From positions 62,001 through 126,000 of the forward strand of contig NZ_JABRXE010000002.1 of the NCBI RefSeq assembly GCF_018982945.1: a stretch of 64,000 nucleotides of DNA. The letters run 5' to 3'. Below the pieces are notes generated by a model. It made no database searches, was not told where the DNA came from, and was given only the letters and a program-made list of their open reading frames with translations. The stretch comes from Anaerostipes faecalis. Its GTDB lineage: Bacteria; Bacillota; Clostridia; Lachnospirales; Lachnospiraceae. Every line of letters starts with the position of its first letter. Position 1 is the first letter of the stretch. The position numbers and the translations under genes were made by a program. Of this stretch, positions 52,971 through 61,650 are shown piece after piece.

Positions 52971-54143
52971 CTACATCACCATATTTCGATCAACCTTAAT
53001 CACTGCAAAATGATTTCCCGGCAGCTCCTGCTGAATTTTTTGTCGGACATCTTTCACAATTTTATTTACCTGATAATTTTCCCCATATGGGATTACCATA
53101 TCAAAAATTACATTTGTATGAGTCTTTCCTTTCACCATACGAAAATCATGAATGGATAATGTCTCATCGTAATTATGAATCAAGGTTTCCACAAGCTGTT
53201 TGCTCTTAGTAGTTTCTTCATCGTCTATTACAACCGGATCCATATGAATTGTTGCCTCGCATCGATATTCCTGCATCAGACGCATTTCCACATGATCGAT
53301 CAGATCATGAGCTTCTAAAATATCAACATTATATGGAACTTCTGCATGAAGAGATACAATTCTCCGACCCGGGCCATAATCATGGACTATCATATCATGA
53401 ATTCCAATAATCATATCATGACGCATAACCATATCTTCAATATTCTCAACCAGCTCTGGATCCGGTGTTTCACCTAAAAGAGGATCTAGCGTGTCTCTGA
53501 CTGCACCATAGCCACCCCAAAGGACAAAACATGCTACAAAAATTCCTATATATCCATCCAGATTATATCCCATAAAATGGAAGATAAGCATTCCACCAAG
53601 AACAGCAGCTGTGGAAATACAGTCATTCAGACTATCCATTGCGGTAGCTTTCATTGTCTCTGACTGAATTTTATCCCCTATTTTATTATTAAATACAGAC
53701 ATCCAGAATTTTACAAGAATTGATAATACTAAAATTATAATTGATACTGCCTGAAAGGTTATTTCTTCTGGATTCACAATCTTAGATACTGCAGTCTTAA
53801 ATAATTCTACACCCATCATCAAAATTGCCAATGCAACAATAAGTCCTGAAATATACTCCATTCTTCCATGTCCGAATGGATGATCCTCATCTGCAGGCTT
53901 CCCCGCCATATGAAAACCAATTAACGTGATAATGGAAGAAGCCGCATCCGCAAGATTATTAAATGCATCTGCCGTAATAGAAATTGCTCCGGTAATAATT
54001 CCTGCAAAAAACTTACAGATAAATAACATAATATTACAGCCAATTCCTACGATTCCTCCAAGCACGCCATATGCGTTTCGTACCTTTGCATCCTTTACAT
54101 TATCCTTATCTTTAATAAAAAAAGAAATTAATAAATTCGTCAT
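52971..54143 (-). CDS. Cation diffusion facilitator family transporter
   Basis: A divalent metal exporter (Zn, Mn, Fe or Co), 390 residues with six transmembrane helices in the first 220 residues. The CDF metal site motifs appear as SITADAFNNLAD near residue 55 and AMDSLNDCISTA near residue 165. A cytoplasmic C-terminal domain (about 215-300) contains HAEVPYNVDILEAHDLIDHVE, and an extra tail of about 90 residues follows, as in clostridial long CDF proteins. The metal cannot be deduced. It follows the leuC-like gene by about 90 bases, with a GC hairpin (CCCCG/CGGGG, 54184-54216) between them. Confidence 0.9.
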   Translation of the reverse strand: MTNLLISFFIKDKDNVKDAKVRNAYGVLGGIVGIGCNIMLFICKFFAGIITGAISITADAFNNLADAASSIITLIGFHMAGKPADEDHPFGHGRMEYISGLIVALAILMMGVELFKTAVSKIVNPEEITFQAVSIIILVLSILVKFWMSVFNNKIGDKIQSETMKATAMDSLNDCISTAAVLGGMLIFHFMGYNLDGYIGIFVACFVLWGGYGAVRDTLDPLLGETPDPELVENIEDMVMRHDMIIGIHDMIVHDYGPGRRIVSLHAEVPYNVDILEAHDLIDHVEMRLMQEYRCEATIHMDPVVIDDEETTKSKQLVETLIHNYDETLSIHDFRMVKGKTHTNVIFDMVIPYGENYQVNKIVKDVRQKIQQELPGNHFAVIKVDRNMVM

Positions 54144-54231
54144 CTTATTTTCTGTCCTATTCTTTCATATATATTTGTTATCCCCCGCTTATAGCTTTAC
54201 GCACATAAAACGGGGAACATCTATTTAAACA

Positions 54232-55473
54232 TTATGCTTCTACAATTTTCCCTGCAACAGCAGAAGCTGCTGCTGTTTTTGGTGATCCAAGATATATTTC
54301 AACCTTAGATGTTCCCATTCTTCCAAGGAAATTTCGATTATTTGTTGCCAGAATTTTTTCTCCGTCAGTAAGAATTCCTCCCGCACGTCCGCAGCAAAGT
54401 CCACATCCCGGCTGTGTAATAATGGCTCCAGCCTTGGCTAAAATGGTTAAATAACCTGCCTTTGCAGCTTCTTTGTAAATTTTTCTGCTGGCTGGAGTTA
54501 CAATGAGTTTTACATAATCTGCAACCTTCTTTCCATCTAAAATCTCTGCAGCTGCTTTCAAATCTTCCAGACGTCCATTGGTACAAGATCCAATAAAGAC
54601 CTGATCAAGTTCTGTACCTTCAACTTCTTTGACATTACGAATCTTATCCACCTGAGATGGACAGGCAACCACTGGTACCAGATCTTCCGCATTATATGTA
54701 ATCGTCTGACAATACTGGGCATCTTCATCCCCGTAAATCCAATCCACATCAGATAGTTCAACATTAGAATATTCGGCTGTCTTCTCATCTGGTGCAAACA
54801 AAGCACATTTTGCACCAGCTTCAATCGCCATATTAGACATACTCATTCTGGATGCAACACTCATTTCATCAATAGTGCTTCCTGAAAATTCTAATGCTTT
54901 ATACGTTGCTCCGTCAGCTCTCAAATCACCAATCAGTCTTAAAATAATATCTTTTGCACTGACATTTTCCGGTAATTTTCCATTTACCACAACTTTAATG
55001 GTTTCAGGAACTCTTACCCACAATTCCCCTGTACCAAGAATAGATGCCATTTCTGTATATCCGATACCTGAAGAGAAACATCCGACACATCCATAAGTTG
55101 TTGTGTGTGAATCTGTTCCAAACACAATATTTCCTGGTTTTGCATAACCGCATTCTGTCATTAGCTGATGGCAGATTCCATCACTTCTGTGAACATGGGT
55201 CATTCCGTATTTTTCAGCAAATGCATCTCCAATTTTGAAATGACGAATATCATCCACAGTACTTGCCGGTACCATGTGATCATAAATCAAAACAACTTTG
55301 TCAGGATCCCATAACTTTGTAAATCCCATTTCTTCAAATTTATCTGCAACAAAAGGGATAAAAATATCATGTATCATAACACGATCCACATTTACCGTAA
55401 CAATTTGTCCTGGTTTAACTGACTCAGCTCCAATATTTCTGCTGATAATCTTTTCAATCATTGTACTTCCCAT
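54232..55473 (-). CDS. leuC: 3-isopropylmalate dehydratase-like large subunit (pair 1)
   Basis: An aconitase-superfamily large subunit, 413 residues, of the short archaeal/clostridial LeuC type. It has VFGTDSHTTTYG near residue 120, GSCTNGRLED near residue 294, and CGLCCG near residue 356, which with the first Cys gives three Fe-S ligands. The small subunit gene lies 5 bases upstream. Among the two pairs here, this one has the more canonical Cys motifs and is the better candidate for leucine synthesis. A second in-frame ATG at 55461 is possible. Confidence 0.85.
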   Translation of the reverse strand: MGSTMIEKIISRNIGAESVKPGQIVTVNVDRVMIHDIFIPFVADKFEEMGFTKLWDPDKVVLIYDHMVPASTVDDIRHFKIGDAFAEKYGMTHVHRSDGICHQLMTECGYAKPGNIVFGTDSHTTTYGCVGCFSSGIGYTEMASILGTGELWVRVPETIKVVVNGKLPENVSAKDIILRLIGDLRADGATYKALEFSGSTIDEMSVASRMSMSNMAIEAGAKCALFAPDEKTAEYSNVELSDVDWIYGDEDAQYCQTITYNAEDLVPVVACPSQVDKIRNVKEVEGTELDQVFIGSCTNGRLEDLKAAAEILDGKKVADYVKLIVTPASRKIYKEAAKAGYLTILAKAGAIITQPGCGLCCGRAGGILTDGEKILATNNRNFLGRMGTSKVEIYLGSPKTAAASAVAGKIVEA

Positions 55474-55478
55474 GATAC

Positions 55479-55970
55479 TTATTTCACCCCGTTTCTTTTT
55501 TTCATTGCTTCCACTAATCCACCGGCATTGATGATTTCCATCAGATTATCCGGAAGAGAATGAATCTCATATGTTTCACCGTTATGTACAATTTTTTCTC
55601 CAAGGGTTACATCAATGGTATCTCCCTCTTTTACTGCATCCTGAATCTTGTCATTTTCAATTAAAAGCAACCCGTTATTAATGGAATTGCGGAAAAAGAT
55701 TCTGGCAAATGACTTTGCAATGACACATTTAATTTTCAGTGCCTTGATGATTTCTGGTGCCTGTTCTCTGGAAGATCCGCATCCAAAGTTTTTCCCTGCA
55801 ACAATAATGTCTCCTTCACCAATCTGTCCTGCAAGTTCCGGACGAAGTGGTGAAAATCCATACTGTTTCATATCTTCTACTGTCGGAAGTGCCAGATATT
55901 CTGTAGGAATAATAATATCCGTATCAATATCATCACCCAGCACCCAGACTTTACCTGTAAACTGTTCCAT
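55479..55970 (-). CDS. leuD: 3-isopropylmalate dehydratase-like small subunit (pair 1)
   Basis: A 163-residue swivel-domain subunit. DDIDTDIIIPTEYLAL at residues 13-28 includes the substrate loop. [16 protein letters not shown] near residue 58 and FFRNSINNGLLLI near residue 90 are the active-site segments. The loop reads YLAL; homoaconitases have an Arg there (YLR type), which this lacks, so an isopropylmalate-type substrate is favoured. Stop and downstream start are 5 bases apart. Confidence 0.85.
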   Translation of the reverse strand: MEQFTGKVWVLGDDIDTDIIIPTEYLALPTVEDMKQYGFSPLRPELAGQIGEGDIIVAGKNFGCGSSREQAPEIIKALKIKCVIAKSFARIFFRNSINNGLLLIENDKIQDAVKEGDTIDVTLGEKIVHNGETYEIHSLPDNLMEIINAGGLVEAMKKRNGVK

Positions 55971-56000
55971 ATTAAACTTCCTTTTCTATATAAAATATTC

Positions 56001-57242
56001 CTATGCGCCTACAATAGTTCCTGCAATTGCTGACGCTGTTACTGTTGCTGCTGATCCAAGATATACAAAGGAATCCGGATGTCCTGCACGTCCTTTAAAG
56101 TTTCTGGTTCCGGTAGATATTAATACTTCTCCTTCTCCAATAACCCCCTGACAGCTTCCCCAGCAGACACTGCAGTTACAGTTCATCACCATAGCTCCTG
56201 ACTCCATGAAAATATCAATGAGTCCTTCTTCTAATGCCTGTAAATATACTTCATTTGATGCCGGTGCAATAATAAATCTTACATGGTCATTAACTTTTTT
56301 ACCTTTTAAGATTTCTGCGGCAACACGCAGTTCTTCAATTCGCCCATTGTTACATGAACCTAAAAATGCCTCATCGATTTTGACATCCTGCACTTCACCA
56401 ACAGGAACTACATCATCAATCTGATGAGGTCTTGCAACTACCGGTTCAATCTCATCAAGATTAATATGATATACTTTTTCAAATTCCGCATCATCATCAC
56501 TGACAAACAGATTATCTGCTTTTCGTCCGCGACTTTCAATATACTCCACTACTTTTTCATCTGGCTCTACAATACCGGTTTTTGCTCCTGCTTCCACTGC
56601 CAGATTACAAAGTACCAGACGTTCATCAATATCAAGATTATGAGCACCTTCACCTGCAAACTCCATAACTTTATAGTTGCAGCCATTTGCTCCAACCATT
56701 CCGATAATGGAAAGCATCAGATCGCGGGCATACACTCCCTCTTTTAATTTACCTGTCAATTCAAAACGAATGGTTTCAGGCACCAGTACCCAGGATTGTC
56801 CTGTTACCATGGCATACAGGAAATCTGTACATCCAATTCCAGTTCCAAAAGCTCCCAGTGCTCCATATGTACATGTATGGGAATCGGCACCCATAATAAA
56901 TTCTCCAGGACATACATGGTTTTCCAACATGATCTGATGACAGACACCTTTTCCTTCATACAGCTTAATATCATGTTCTTTGGCAAAATTACGCATTTTA
57001 CGATGAGCTGCTGCTGTCTTTGGATTCTCAGCCGGTACATTATGGTCCATAATAAACACCAGTTTATCTTTATCCGCAATACGAGGATTTTTCAGCTGAT
57101 TATGATACATATCAATGGTCAGATGTGTTGTTCCGTCATTACTCATAAGACGATCCACTTCAATGGTATGAATTTCTCCTGCTTTCACCTGATCAACCTT
57201 TGCAGCACGTGCAATAATTTTTTCTCCAATGGTCATTCCCAT
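56001..57242 (-). CDS. Aconitase-family dehydratase large subunit (pair 2)
   Basis: A second 413-residue LeuC-like protein, clearly diverged from pair 1. It has IMGADSHTCTYG, GSCNNGRIEEL (Asn where most LeuC have Thr) near residue 291, and CSVCWGSCQG near residue 352. The Fe-S cysteines are kept. Possible substrates are isopropylmalate, citramalate/methylmalate or 2,3-dimethylmalate. Its small subunit lies 2 bases upstream, forming an operon with pair 1. Confidence 0.8.
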   Translation of the reverse strand: MGMTIGEKIIARAAKVDQVKAGEIHTIEVDRLMSNDGTTHLTIDMYHNQLKNPRIADKDKLVFIMDHNVPAENPKTAAAHRKMRNFAKEHDIKLYEGKGVCHQIMLENHVCPGEFIMGADSHTCTYGALGAFGTGIGCTDFLYAMVTGQSWVLVPETIRFELTGKLKEGVYARDLMLSIIGMVGANGCNYKVMEFAGEGAHNLDIDERLVLCNLAVEAGAKTGIVEPDEKVVEYIESRGRKADNLFVSDDDAEFEKVYHINLDEIEPVVARPHQIDDVVPVGEVQDVKIDEAFLGSCNNGRIEELRVAAEILKGKKVNDHVRFIIAPASNEVYLQALEEGLIDIFMESGAMVMNCNCSVCWGSCQGVIGEGEVLISTGTRNFKGRAGHPDSFVYLGSAATVTASAIAGTIVGA

Positions 57243-57244
57243 AT

Positions 57245-57721
57245 TTATGCTTCCTCCTTATTCAAAAAACTGATCAATCCACCATTATCTAAAATATTCT
57301 GCATATATGGTGGTAATTTTGTACAAGGAAGTGTCTCCTTATCCAGTTCTATTAATCCTTTAGTCAAGTCAATTTCTATCTGGTCCTGATCTTCCACTTT
57401 ATCATACAGATCTTTGCTTATAATGACCGGCAGCCCGATATTAATTGAATTTCTATAAAAAATTCGTGCAAAAGATTTAGCAACAACTGCTTTCACACCC
57501 AGTGCTTTTAATACACTTGGTGCCTGTTCTCTGGAAGAACCACATCCAAAATTCTCTCCTGCAACAACAATATCCCCTTCCTTCACTTTTTTTGCAAAAT
57601 CTTTGTCAATTGATTCAAAAGTATACACTTTCATTTCTTCAATATTTGGCAAAAGTAAATACTGGGATGCAATAATCTGGTCAGTATCTACATCATTATG
57701 AAACTTAAAAACCTGTCCCAT
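57245..57721 (-). CDS. Aconitase-family dehydratase small subunit (pair 2)
   Basis: A 158-residue LeuD-like subunit. [16 protein letters not shown] at residues 8-23 carries the substrate loop (YLLL; no Arg). [16 protein letters not shown] and [13 protein letters not shown] follow. It differs from pair 1 in the tail and the loop. The ribosome binding site AAAGGAGG is strong. It is downstream of the S26-type peptidase gene by 26 bases. Confidence 0.82.
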   Translation of the reverse strand: MGQVFKFHNDVDTDQIIASQYLLLPNIEEMKVYTFESIDKDFAKKVKEGDIVVAGENFGCGSSREQAPSVLKALGVKAVVAKSFARIFYRNSINIGLPVIISKDLYDKVEDQDQIEIDLTKGLIELDKETLPCTKLPPYMQNILDNGGLISFLNKEEA

Positions 57722-57746
57722 AACATTTCCTCCTTTTAAAGTCTTA

Positions 57747-58226
57747 TTATTTTTTATCTTCTACAGATACGGCTGAACGTATTCTGTATATTATTCCATA
57801 TAGTTTTGTACAAAGATGACGTACTGGTATCATATGAACCCATATATGTTCAAAAAACTCCCACCAGAAATCTCCTGGTTCTATCCATTTTCCTTTTCTC
57901 TTTACTTTCGTGACGATTCCAAATACACAGTTCTGATCCACAGGTCCTTCTATCTGTGTTTGTGCATCACCAATTATAAACAGATTACCCTTCTTATCAA
58001 TATGATGGATTCTATGCATCACATATGCGCCGTTAGGTCTCTGATAAAAAACCATATTACCTCTCTTTAATGGCTTTTCTGGCTTTTCAAATATAATATA
58101 ATCCCTGTGATGAATCAAAAAGGGACTCATACTGCTGCCACTAATCAGTAGATTTACAGATTTTCCTTGCTGTATCAATTCCCTTAATACCGGAATCAGT
58201 TTCTCATTATCAACTATTTTCATCAT
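57747..58226 (-). CDS. S24/S26-type peptidase-like protein
   Basis: A 159-residue protein with the signal-peptidase-like fold. The nucleophile motif is [15 protein letters not shown] near residue 30 (Ser of SMSP). Where bacterial LepB has a catalytic Lys it reads YVMHRIHHI near residue 70, i.e. the His form seen in SipW- and archaeal-type peptidases. [10 protein letters not shown] is the conserved Gly-Asp box. A C-terminal hydrophobic or amphipathic stretch is present, but no clear N-terminal anchor. It follows the PqqD-like gene by 4 bases, with a weak site of its own. The pair suggests peptide maturation, but no precursor is seen. Confidence 0.75.
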   Translation of the reverse strand: MMKIVDNEKLIPVLRELIQQGKSVNLLISGSSMSPFLIHHRDYIIFEKPEKPLKRGNMVFYQRPNGAYVMHRIHHIDKKGNLFIIGDAQTQIEGPVDQNCVFGIVTKVKRKGKWIEPGDFWWEFFEHIWVHMIPVRHLCTKLYGIIYRIRSAVSVEDKK

Positions 58227-58230
58227 TCAA

Positions 58231-58497
58231 TTACTCAACTATCATATCATGTTCTTTTAAAGCATTTATAAATCCATCAACATCAGCCTCTGCTGTCTTC
58301 TGATCAACTTCAAATTCATCCAGGATCATTTTAACCAGCTGTTCTCTGGTTCCTGCTTCGTCCAGATTTTTCCAGATAAAGGCTGCGACTTCATTTAATG
58401 TGATCAGCCCATTAAATTGCTGGGTTGCCTGACCGGTTGGTACCAAAACAACTTCACCTGCAATATTTCTAAGCATAAAATCAGAATTTCGTTTCAT
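58231..58497 (-). CDS. PqqD family protein (RiPP recognition element-like)
   Basis: An 88-residue protein of the PqqD fold: a beta-hairpin at the start (DFMLRNIAGEVVLVPTGQ), LNEVAAFIWKNLDEAGTREQLVKMI, then EFEVDQKTAEADVDGFINAL. In PqqD and related peptide-binding domains this fold holds a leader peptide for a modifying enzyme. No radical SAM or other modifying enzyme lies nearby. It heads a unit with the S26-type peptidase. Ribosome binding site AGGAGG. Confidence 0.8.
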   Translation of the reverse strand: MKRNSDFMLRNIAGEVVLVPTGQATQQFNGLITLNEVAAFIWKNLDEAGTREQLVKMILDEFEVDQKTAEADVDGFINALKEHDMIVE

Positions 58498-58664
58498 TTT
58501 TTCCTCCTAAAATACCCTTATTTAAATACACCTCATTCTATTCTACTCTAAAATCAACAGAAAAGGAAGAAGTATTTCTCTTCCTCCTTTTTCTCTATCT
58601 CTTATTTCTTTTTCTGAATCATAACTGTGTTGTCCTTATCTTATCATACCTTATGTTAAAACAC

Positions 58665-58691
58665 AAAAAGAGCCACGATAAAATGGCTCTT
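58665..58691 (-). terminator. Terminator of the cotJ operon
   Basis: On the minus strand AAGAGCCA/TGGCTCTT (8-bp stem, 8-base loop) is followed by five T, 26 bases after the cotJC stop. The bases between it and pqqD hold a second hairpin (AGGAAGA/TCTTCCT, about 58562-58590) and no gene. Confidence 0.8.
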
Positions 58692-58716
58692 CTTTGCAAA
58701 AAATTTACTCTTCACC

Positions 58717-59319
58717 TTATGACTTACAGTCAAATGCCGGGTTAAAGGCATAGAAGTTTTTAGAATCCAAATGTTCCTGAACTCTGCGAAGTGCTTCACC
58801 AAAACGCTGGAAATGCACAACCTCCCGCTGTCTTAAAAAGGCAATAGGATCTCTCACATCAGGATCTTTAATCAGGCGAAGCAGATTGTCATACGTTGTC
58901 CGTGCCTTTTGTTCCGCAGCAAGATCTTCACTTAAGTCTGTAATCGGATCACCAACAGACTGAAACATAGAAGCACTAAACGGCTCTCCACTGGCTGCCT
59001 GAGGCCATACTCCTGTAGTATGATCCACATAATACTGGTCAAATCCTCCTGCAACAATTTGCTCTGGTGTTAAATCGCTGGTCAGCTGATGGACGATGGT
59101 AGAAACAATTTCCAGATGTGCCAGTTCTTCTGTTCCAATATCAGTAAGGACTCCACAAACCTCTTTATACGGCATAGCAAAACGCTGTGATAAATATCTC
59201 ATAGAGGCTCCCAGTTCTCCATTAGGGCCTCCATACTGAGTAATGATAACTTTTGCCAGCTGTGGATTGTTCTGTTTAATATTTACCGGATACTCCAGTC
59301 TTTTCTCATAATTCCACAT
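58717..59319 (-). CDS. cotJC: Spore coat protein CotJC (manganese catalase-like)
   Basis: A 200-residue ferritin-like di-manganese protein of the spore coat. Metal-ligand helices are visible as GTEELAHLEIVSTI near residue 65, AAEQKARTTYDNLL near residue 140 and REVVHFQRFGEAL near residue 170. The length and YEKRLEYPVNIK opening match CotJC. It probably protects the spore from peroxide and helps assemble the coat. Last gene of cotJA-cotJB-cotJC. Confidence 0.95.
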   Translation of the reverse strand: MWNYEKRLEYPVNIKQNNPQLAKVIITQYGGPNGELGASMRYLSQRFAMPYKEVCGVLTDIGTEELAHLEIVSTIVHQLTSDLTPEQIVAGGFDQYYVDHTTGVWPQAASGEPFSASMFQSVGDPITDLSEDLAAEQKARTTYDNLLRLIKDPDVRDPIAFLRQREVVHFQRFGEALRRVQEHLDSKNFYAFNPAFDCKS

Positions 59320-59320
59320 C

Positions 59321-59581
59321 TCAACATCCCTCCTTCATCCATGGCCATTTTGTCGTTGCCCAGGTAAACGTATCCGTAATTTCTGCTGAATCAACGGTTA
59401 AAGGTTCAAAATATTGGGAATACTCTTTTAAAGCCTTATTTCTTGCACTTTGATACTTTTGAAACTGAAGGATTGCTTCCTGATCATCCGGATGAGTATC
59501 TAAATACATGGTAGTATCAATAAGAGCGAAGCTAACTGCATCAATATAATCCAGTAATTTTTTCTGATCATATTTATTCAT
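59321..59581 (-). CDS. cotJB: Spore coat protein CotJB
   Basis: An 86-residue soluble protein, with DAVSFALIDTTMYLDTHPDD near residue 15, ALKEYSQYFEPLT and the end FTWATTKWPWMKEG. The short conserved form is typical of CotJB. It is required in Bacillus for normal coat content of CotJC. It starts inside the end of cotJA and ends 1 base before cotJC. Confidence 0.93.
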   Translation of the reverse strand: MNKYDQKKLLDYIDAVSFALIDTTMYLDTHPDDQEAILQFQKYQSARNKALKEYSQYFEPLTVDSAEITDTFTWATTKWPWMKEGC

Positions 59582-59844
59582 CGACGACAGGCTCCTTTCC
59601 CATAAAATGGCTTATTCAGTTCAGGAAAAATGGTTCCATATCGTAATCCTTCTTCCGGACAATAAATCTGGTTCCAATGTTGCCACGGAACATACTGCAT
59701 TGCAACGACCATAGAATCAACACCGGCATGCCGATGACTCCATCTTCCGTGGTTTCTCATAGGTGTATCATATTCACATCTTGGTTCCATAGAACGCTCT
59801 CTCTGACAAGAACAGTTCTGCCCCATATATTTTTCCACAAACAT
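59578..59844 (-). CDS. cotJA: Spore coat-associated protein CotJA
   Basis: An 88-residue protein with the CotJA core MQYVPWQHWNQIYCPEEGLRYGTIFPELNKPF in its C-terminal half. The N-terminal half is rich in Cys, Arg and His (CSCQRERSMEPRCEYD), unlike the Bacillus form. The start is uncertain: a GTG at 59838 is 7 bases from AGGAG, while the ATG at 59844 is almost touching it. First gene of the operon. Confidence 0.9.
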   Translation of the reverse strand: MFVEKYMGQNCSCQRERSMEPRCEYDTPMRNHGRWSHRHAGVDSMVVAMQYVPWQHWNQIYCPEEGLRYGTIFPELNKPFYGKGACRR

Positions 59845-59867
59845 TCTCCTTTCTTCTCTGTACTAAC

Positions 59868-59895
59868 AGTTTATGTGAACAATAACAGAATGTGC
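59868..59895 (-). promoter_or_regulatory. Sigma-E-like promoter of cotJABC
   Basis: Minus strand GCACATT (59889-59895), 13-base spacer, CATAAACT (59868-59875). This is close to the mother-cell sigma-E consensus (KMATATT, 13-14 bases, CATACAHT). cotJ of Bacillus is a sigma-E operon, so the match is expected. Confidence 0.6.
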
Positions 59896-59939
59896 AGATT
59901 CCAATAAGAAGATACTATGGAAAAAAAGACAAGTTTTTC

Positions 59940-59968
59940 AAAAAAAGAGGACGAATTTTTTCGTCCTC
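59940..59968 (-). terminator. Terminator of putP
   Basis: On the minus strand GAGGACGAA/TTCGTCCTC (9-bp stem, 4-base loop) followed by a run of six or more T, about 10 bases after the putP stop. Confidence 0.88.
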
Positions 59969-59976
59969 AGTATTAT

Positions 59977-61503
59977 TTATTCATTTTTACTTAATTGTTT
60001 TGCTTCCTCAAATTCTTTCTGTATGACTTCATCCGGTTCTTCTGTACAAAGACTTACCACAATAATAAAGATTGATGAAACTATAAACGCAGGAAGCAGA
60101 CAATAAATTTCAAAAATACCGCCCAGTTTTGCAAAGGTCATTGGCCAGATAAATGCCAGAATACCTCCGCTGAGCATTCCTGCAACAGCACCTTTCAGAT
60201 TGGTACGTTTCCAGAATAATGAAAATAAAACCAGTGGTCCAAAGGCACCACCAAAACCTGCCCATGCATTTTCCACCAGTCCGAATACAGAACTGTTTTC
60301 ATCCATAGCAATGATAACACCAACAATAGCAATGACAATTGTCGTGATTCTTGACACAACTAAAATATGTTTTTCTGTAGCATTATTTTTGAAACGTCCC
60401 TGGAATAAATCCTTTGATACACAGGAAGATGCAATCAGCAGCTGTGAATCTGATGTACTCATAGTTGCTGCAAGAATTCCTGATAAAATAATACCAGCTA
60501 AAAACAATGGAAGCAGTCCTTTAAATAAATGTGTTGTCATATAAATAAAGATTCTCTGATTTCCAGAACCAGCCAGTTCTTCTACATTAGGATATAATGC
60601 AGCTCCTGTAAATCCGATGCATACTGCAACTGTCAGAGAAATGACAACCCATGTCATTGCAATATTTCTTGATTTCTTCATCTCTTCAGGATTACGGATT
60701 GCCATAAATCTTACAAGAACATGTGGAACTCCAAAATATCCAAGTCCCCATGCCAATCCGGAAAGAATAGGAATAACTCCCTGTGATACTGCATGTCCAG
60801 TGGCCGGATCATGATATTTCATCACATCAAAAAATCCTTCCAGCCCTTTTCCATATTCAATAACATGTCCTACACCGCCGACCGCTGAAACACCAACAGC
60901 CAAAACAATTACAATTGCAAAAGACATTAATAATCCCTGAATAAAGTCCGTTGTACTGGCTGCTAAAAATCCTCCCAGTGATGTATAAAGGACAATAACA
61001 ATAGCACAAACAATCATACTTGCCTGATAATTCAATCCAAATACAGAGTTAAATAATGTACCGCATGCTGCAAATCCTGATGCTGTATATACAGTGAAAA
61101 ATACCAGAATCATAATAGCCGCAATACTGCTTAAGATCTTTTTGTCATCCTTAAAACGATTACTGAAAAAATCCGGTAATGTGATGGAATTCTCAGAAAC
61201 TTCTGTATAATGGCGAAGACGTTTTGCTACAATCTTCCAGTTTAAATAAGTTCCCAGAATCAGTCCAATAGCAGTCCATCCGGCCTGACTGAATCCTGTT
61301 GCATAAGCAAGTCCAGGAAGTCCCATCAAAAGCCAGCTGCTCATATCAGATGCCTCTGCACTCATGGCTGTTACCCACGGTCCCAGACCTCTTCCTCCCA
61401 GGAAATAATCCTCTGATGTCTTATTTTTCTTACTAAATACAACACCAATTCCTACAACTAGTGCCATATATAATATCATGGCAATTAAAATAGGTATTTT
61501 CAT
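59977..61503 (-). CDS. putP: Sodium/proline symporter
   Basis: A solute:sodium symporter of the SSS family, 508 residues, 13 predicted helices. The MSAEASDMSSWLLMGLPG segment (Asp of the Na site) near residue 48 and the end-of-core ATMSTSDSQLLIASSCVSKD near residue 345 are diagnostic of PutP. Proline is the expected substrate, for osmoprotection or Stickland-type use. A short hairpin (61545-61566) lies in its leader, downstream of a good promoter. Confidence 0.92.
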   Translation of the reverse strand: MKIPILIAMILYMALVVGIGVVFSKKNKTSEDYFLGGRGLGPWVTAMSAEASDMSSWLLMGLPGLAYATGFSQAGWTAIGLILGTYLNWKIVAKRLRHYTEVSENSITLPDFFSNRFKDDKKILSSIAAIMILVFFTVYTASGFAACGTLFNSVFGLNYQASMIVCAIVIVLYTSLGGFLAASTTDFIQGLLMSFAIVIVLAVGVSAVGGVGHVIEYGKGLEGFFDVMKYHDPATGHAVSQGVIPILSGLAWGLGYFGVPHVLVRFMAIRNPEEMKKSRNIAMTWVVISLTVAVCIGFTGAALYPNVEELAGSGNQRIFIYMTTHLFKGLLPLFLAGIILSGILAATMSTSDSQLLIASSCVSKDLFQGRFKNNATEKHILVVSRITTIVIAIVGVIIAMDENSSVFGLVENAWAGFGGAFGPLVLFSLFWKRTNLKGAVAGMLSGGILAFIWPMTFAKLGGIFEIYCLLPAFIVSSIFIIVVSLCTEEPDEVIQKEFEEAKQLSKNE

Positions 61504-61544
61504 AGTCTCTCTCCTCTTCTGTCTATTATTTTATATGTAAGAAA

Positions 61545-61568
61545 CCAAGTCATCTCTGACTTGGTTAA
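61545..61568 (-). promoter_or_regulatory. Hairpin in the putP leader
   Basis: On the minus strand AACCAAGTCA/TGACTTGGTT (10-bp stem, loop of four) followed by TTCTT. It could end the GHL10 transcript or act on putP mRNA; the T-run is too weak to tell. Confidence 0.45.
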
Positions 61569-61581
61569 AATAATGATATCA

Positions 61582-61611
61582 ATTATAGCACAATAAAGTG
61601 TAAAAGTGCAA
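61582..61611 (-). promoter_or_regulatory. Promoter of putP
   Basis: Minus strand TTGCAC (61606-61611), 18-base spacer, TATAAT (61582-61587), about 80 bases before the putP start. Confidence 0.6.
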
Positions 61612-61650
61612 GATTATTCCAATTGTATGGAATACCGAATTTATAAATTA

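Noticed and set aside
54232-57721. Homoaconitase assignment for either leuCD-like pair
   Set aside because: The small-subunit loops read YLAL and YLLL without the Arg found in homoaconitases.
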